Below the pieces are notes generated by a model, which did no database searches, was not told where the DNA came from, and saw only the letters and a list, made by a program, of their open reading frames with translations. The translations under genes and the position numbers were made by a program. From Viscum album (lineage: Eukaryota > Streptophyta > Magnoliopsida > Santalales > Viscaceae): a DNA stretch of 64,000 bases. Below are positions 58,701-64,000 of this stretch, one piece after another. The stretch covers positions 868,001-932,000 of the forward strand of contig CAUJRU010000139.1 of assembly GCA_963277665.1 (NCBI GenBank), read 5' to 3'. Within the stretch, counting starts at the first letter, position 1. Each line of letters opens with the position of its first letter.

Positions 58701-58919
58701 ATTTGAAAAAATGCAGAATTAATTATTAATCCATAACTAATGTATAACCCAAAAAAGAAAGAAGATTGAACATAAATTAATTAAGGAATACCACTTGTCA
58801 AACCAAATATAGGATACATAATGATATATCAAAAACAAATTATATCTAGTGGTAATAATATCAAAACATAATAAATTTCATATAAAAAACAATATTTTCA
58901 AATAATCATGTTTATCATA

Positions 58920-59215
58920 GGTATGGTATAGTTTTCTTCTATTTTTAATTCGATCCAATTCAATTTTGATTAGTTCATTTGGTTCATTTTTTTCAATTTA
59001 TTAGGTTATTTATTTATTTTTATTTATCTTGGGTCATTTGGTTCATATTTTGGGTTATGCCATTTTTCCATTTTTATGTCATTATTTTCATTGGTTTTGA
59101 TTTTCATTTAAATTAGTTTAATATTTATAATTAAATTCATCTTGTTTTTTTAATAATTTAATTTTTTCAGTTTTTTTGTTTGGTAGGCTTGAATACAGTT
59201 CAATTCAATATTAGA
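58920..59215. repeat. GT/T-rich low-complexity tract
   Basis: Variants of ttagttcatttggttcattt are repeated loosely. It lies between the two coding regions of the large CACTA element and has no coding content. Confidence 0.5.
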
Positions 59216-59369
59216 AAAGCTAACTCAAAGAAAACTGCAACTAGTAAATATTTAAAATGCACAAAACTTCAACAACCCAAGTCGAACTAAACTAAAATAA
59301 GTGAGAACACAAATTGATGATTCTATATATTTCCAACCATAGCATCTAGTTTATAATCAAATCTGATAA

Positions 59370-62300
59370 TTAAATTATTGGATTCATCATTAGTAATAAA
59401 TGGATCGAGGCCAATGGGATCAGAGATGGTTTCAATTCCATCATCACCATCATCCAAAATATATATTGGTATTAATTCAATAATGACACCAAATTCAGGT
59501 CATATATGATCTTTGATATACAAAAATTATTTATCCATCAATACTAATACATATGGTTCATTTGTAGCAAGAGTTTGAGTCATGTCAATAACTCAAAATC
59601 CACTATCATTAATAAATGTTCCATGCCTTGTCATCGAATCAAACCGCTGTCATTTCATCATAGTGACTTGACCATGAGAGTAATAATTCAATATTAGTAT
59701 TTTCTCAATGGATCCATAATAAGATACATTTTAAAATTGAGGTATACTATCCGATGCATTGGAATAATAGTCTATTGTGGCAGTTACCATAACACTATCA
59801 TGTTTTGTTCTCATGTTATTTTCTACTTCAATAATAATAAATTTTTACCCATTGATAATAATCTATTTGCATTCACAAACCATGGAATTAGAACCAAAAT
59901 ACAAATCAATAATTTCATCAGAGATGGAGTCAAAAAGAAAACTAAATACTTGAAATATAAATTAATATTAAACATAATTAAATATTTATTTTATTAATTT
60001 ATTACAGTAATATTTCTACCTTCAATTTCAACCAAGAATAAAATTATTTTTTATGAAAAGTCTCTCTCCTTATCAAAGATAAAAAACAATGCTTTCTATT
60101 TATCATTTGTTTATGTTATATTATGAAGAAAATAAAAATAGTTTAATAGATATGTAAAATTACATGATATGACATAAGATATACGTGTTCAATTTAATTA
60201 CATGATGTAGTCATTAAAAAATCACAGTAAAAAAATGGGTGATGTTCTATATCGCACTCTTCAAGGATTAATGTGGTCAATGTATATGATATGGGAATTC
60301 CTATATTTGGGGAAGTGATAGAAAACTAGGTTCAATTTTCTCATACTATTATTATTCATTTTTCATTGGTTTGTTCTATCTCGTAGTCATATTAGACAAA
60401 TACATTGAAAATAAATACATACATTCTTGAGTCAAGTAACCATTCATGATAGAACCTTCAGGGTGATTTCTATTCCAGACATAAGAATTCAATGTGAACA
60501 AGTTTCATTCAGTTGGATACATCCAATGAAAAGAAACAGGTCCTCTGATATGTATTTCAGTTGGATGATGGATAGTTAGATGCATAATGCATGTGAAAAA
60601 TGATGGAGGAAATATTTTCTTTAACTCACACAAAATTAATGGTGCCTTTGTCAACATGTTTTTAAAGAAATGCTTCAACAAATTATTAGGAAAAAGTTAT
60701 CTAAATAAATAGAGAAAATGAATAACTGAAACCATTACATTATTGGACATAATATGATATATTTCTATTGGAATAAACTCAGGAAAATGGATGTGATAAT
60801 CATGAGTCTTCAAAGATTTCATCTTCAAATCTCTTCTGTTGACCTATTTTAATATGTTTCTTGAATATCCATCAGGAACTTTAATAGTTTCAAGTACTTC
60901 CAGAATTTTTTTTCTACAACTTTCATCGCATAATAAGCATAGGGAACTCTCCATTTGTATTAATTGATACACACAAGATGCAATTCTAGTCTGATACCCC
61001 AATCCACCAAGTCATTCTGAGATCGTAAATCATCTTTTTTCTTTCCATTTACATTTAGAAGAATTGAAATCAACATTTCACATATATTCCTTTCAATGAG
61101 AATTACGTCTTAGTAATGACATAAAAAATTGGTTGACCAATAAGGAAAATCAAAGAAGATACTTATCTTCTTCCAATTGTAATAGGTTTCATTGGAAACA
61201 TTATTCATCTTTTTAGATTTCATATAACCCTTCCCAAATAAAAAAACTGAAATATTATAATTCATTAAGCACATCAATGCCAAACATATTATGGGGTGGA
61301 TTTTTGGTCTCTATGGTATTGTCAAATCTATGATGATTATTCCTATATGGATAGTCCACTGACAAGAATCATTGATGTCCCATAAAACTAAAACTACAGA
61401 GATATTTCAATCTCATGGATTGTGTATTATTCATACAAATAGGACATGATAGTTCTCCCTTCGTGTTCCACCCAAACTTCATTGTATAAGAAGTATAATC
61501 ATTTATCATCCATATAAGCATAAAATGCATATGAAATATATCTTCCTAACATGCATCATATGTACACACACCAACATTCAAAATCTTTTTTGACTCTTTA
61601 ATTAAGGGCTTCATGTAGACACAAACACACACACACACACACACATCATTTTTAGGATCAGAAGGTCTAGATATGAGTATACTCATGAAAGTTAAAGTTT
61701 TTTTCATAAAAATCCAAGGAGGAAGGTTATAAATGTGTATGAAAACTGGCCATGTTCTATGTGATGTAATCATCTTTACAAATGGATTAAAACATTACAT
61801 GAAAGACACAACCTCACATTACATGCATCAGCTATGAAATCAGGATATCAAGCATCAATTCTCTATCATGCAAATCCATCTATAGGGTGAACCAACTCAT
61901 CATTATTATTATTTATCTTGGTATCATGCCATCACATTTTTTTGATATTTCATCAGACATGAAAATATTATGAAGTCTGGGGATAAATGTAAATTACCAC
62001 ATTACTTTCTGTGGAATAAATGATTGGGTTCCATAAGATTTTGGCTTCCATTGGTATGTTCCACATTTTATACAATCATTTTGTTCAGCAGTTTCCTCCC
62101 AAAATAAGATTCAATCTTCTAACAAATAATGAATTTTTAATTTTTAATATCTGAGTTCCTTAACTAACTTCCATGCCATATAGGGGTTTGAGGGAATATC
62201 TACATCATCTAGAATTAATTCATTCAAAAATAAAATAATGTAATTAATGGTAGTATTAGAAATCCTTTACATGGTTTTCCCATGAAATTATCAGATTAAA

Positions 62301-62771
62301 AATTACAGATTTTTCATTTTACCACATTGCTGATATACTGGAGTCATGGAAGTATCATTAAATTTTTTCACCCTGTCAACATCATCATTTTCATTAGTCT
62401 TATCATGTGTGATTGTATCTAAGTCTTATTGGGTCAGAATCCTTTCATTCTCATAATAATGAATAAATGGAAACCAATCATCTAACAAATTATTCAATTC
62501 GATCCTCTTATTTGGATCATGAGAATTTTCAGATTGCATTTTCTCCCCATTGTGATACCAAAAAAATTAGTTTTTTTTTGCAAACAATATTTGGTTATAT
62601 GGTAGCTAACTTCTTCATGTTTTAACCAAGGTCTTTCAACACAATCTTAACATGGTCAGTGTATGTGACCACTATCAGAAGCATTGTCAAATGAAAAATC
62701 CAAAAATCTCTCCAACTTGTTTTGAAAATCACTAGAGATCAAATCAGGTTCATATATACATCTTCTATCCA
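59370..62771 (-). pseudogene. TNP2-type CACTA transposase
   Basis: This is the enzyme that would cut and paste CACTA elements. Minus-strand patches run in family order from ATG at 62,769-62,771. An N-terminal transposase-associated domain (MDRRCIYEP, FQNKLERFLDF, then a broken CPC motif) comes first, then a zinc-ribbon-like CIKCGTYQWKP region near 62,070. A HPIDGFA…YPDFIADACNVRL block lies near 61,885-61,805. The frame 61,546-61,773 has TWPVFIHIYNLPPW and VCTYDA. Next come KFGWNTKGELSCPICMN (near 61,490-61,440) and KVPDGYSRNI near 60,880. A DUF4218-type block follows (KKIFPPSFFTCIMHL, HWMYPTE, NHPEGSIMNGYLTQE, 60,640-60,420), then a DUF4216-like YYGSIEKILIL at about 59,720. Many stops and shifts break it. 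Confidence 0.9.
61625..61645. repeat. (CA)n microsatellite inside TNP2
   Basis: An AC dinucleotide run of about 21 bp. On the minus strand it reads as alternating Val-Cys codons inside the transposase frame 61,546-61,773 and keeps that frame open on both sides. Confidence 0.9.
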
Positions 62772-64000
62772 TTCTATAATAAAATTGTTATATGTACTTT
62801 TTTAAAATCAATTAAAAAAGATTGATGTTTAATTGAAAATATATTTAAGGAAATGAAAACTGTTCATTTTATATGAAACCATAATTGACACTGTAGTCTA
62901 TATGAGAATGCTAATATAAAATACAAAAAAAAATATACTATATATATAACAAAATACTGTAAATATAAAACCATGATATTGAAATCAATTATATCAATGA
63001 GTAATAACTATACATAATACTACAAAAAATTTTGTTTATAATTTCTTTTTTTTTCTCTTATCCTATTCACTTTTTAACAAATGTTATACTTATTCAATAA
63101 ATTCATGTATAAAATATTACTTCTTATAGGTAACCATCATCTATTTGATTTGAATAACTTTTGTTTAGTTCTATTTTTTTATGATTAGTTTATTTCTGGT
63201 TGATTTAGTTTGGTTGGGTTTGATTATTTTATTTGGGTTCGTTTGTTACATGCCTATTAGGGTTTTATTAATGTTTGTTCAAGTTAGTTCATTTTTTATC
63301 ATTATTATATAATTTCTTATAGTTAGGTTCAATTTAGTTCACTTATTTTTATTTTAGTTCATTTTGATGATGTTTATAGTAGTTTAAGTCTACTCAAGTC
63401 TACTTAGGTCAAATCAAGTCATTTAAATTCAATTCAGTTTGTTTGGTCAAGTCAGTTTGATTATGATATAAAAAGGATTGTTTAGTTCGATTAGGTTTCA
63501 GTGTGTAAATGGTTGATAGTTTCAGTTCATTTATTTTCAATCTTAGTTAGGTCGGTTTGTTACAATTTAGTTTTCTTTGGGTCTGATCAATTCATTTCAA
63601 TTTACTTTATAATCATGTCATCATAATAAGGAATAAATTGGAATATTATGTGAAAGATAGGGGATGTGATGGAAAATTATTTTATAAAGAGTGATATCTC
63701 TAGGATAATTATGAGAAAACAATTGGGATTAAGTCAAAATTTATAGAGATCATTTTATTACATAATTAATGATATTTCTAATCAATGGTGACCGTAAAGT
63801 AAAGATATTTGTTTAGTTTATCAAATCAAAATTATAGTATCAGTGATCCAAGATTTTATAGTAGGATATTTTGATGATAAACATCTTATCACAATAAAGT
63901 GTATATATTAAATAGTTTATACACCATTAATGATGATATTTTTATTTGGTGTTTTTTTAAGGTATTCATCATTGAAAATACATTTTTTGTTGATTTTTAT
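62772..64000. other. CACTA 5' side, non-coding
   Basis: This lies upstream of the TNP2 start on the minus strand. I see no terminal repeat, so the element continues past the window. A loose GT/T-rich low-complexity tract (variants of gttcaatttagttc and ggtttgatt) covers about 63,160-63,610. Confidence 0.45.

Larger units (their letters stand above)
54467..64000 (-). mobile_element. Autonomous-type CACTA element, decayed
   Basis: One terminus is visible: CACTACAGGAATTG at 54,467. It is followed by subterminal palindromic units of the accaatggttt…aaaccattggt type to about 54,715. Reading on the minus strand, the interior encodes a TNP2-type transposase (59.4-62.8 kb), and a second coding region follows toward 55 kb. 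The other terminus is not in the window. CTT at 54,464-54,466 would be the left copy of its 3-bp target duplication. It is inserted in the 3' LTR of element C. Confidence 0.85.

Overview
The window looks like gene-poor intergenic DNA from a large, repeat-rich flowering-plant nuclear genome. The evidence is Ty3/gypsy chromoviruses with very long LTRs (about 2.6 to 3.6 kb), a Ty1/copia element, CACTA (En/Spm) DNA transposons with TNP2-type transposase remains, high A+T, and many in-frame stops in every coding region. I cannot name the species. I found no intact protein gene and no convincing host gene; every coding feature is a decayed mobile-element gene or an unrecognised remnant.

Left part (1-17,750). 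Old low-copy repeats surround a 3.4 kb foldback (inverted-repeat) element at 2,095-5,524. Its arms are built from about 178-bp units and enclose about 1.9 kb of almost pure A/T. Each arm carries an outward-facing TATA box preceded by motifs like the plant snRNA upstream sequence element. Further right are a 1 kb segment present twice (6.39 and 14.31 kb), a short broken ORF behind a TATA box, an isolated LTR-like segment (8.5-10.4 kb), and a complete 1,053-bp non-autonomous CACTA element (11,548-12,600). That CACTA element has a TCT target duplication and contains three tRNA-like modules in a 134-bp tandem array. A short array of about 180 bp per unit and a CACTA-type right end follow.

Middle (17,751-29,770). 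Element A is a full-length Tekay/Del-like chromovirus: two about 3.64 kb LTRs, tRNA-iMet primer site, gag, protease, reverse transcriptase, RNase H, integrase with chromodomain, and a polypurine tract. The polyprotein is broken by several stops and one frameshift.

Right part (30,082-64,000) is a nest that can be untangled from the sequence. Element C, a chromovirus, starts at 30,082. Element B, a second chromovirus (34,727-49,996), sits inside the gag gene of C. Element D, a copia element holding only gag (40,075-44,018), sits inside B at the protease/RT junction. The 3' LTR of C is in turn cut at 54,467 by a large CACTA transposon. That transposon carries a minus-strand TNP2 transposase pseudogene (59.4-62.8 kb) and a probable second CACTA gene, and it runs past the window end. 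LTR divergence estimated by eye (A least, B and C more) fits a long history of insertion followed by decay.
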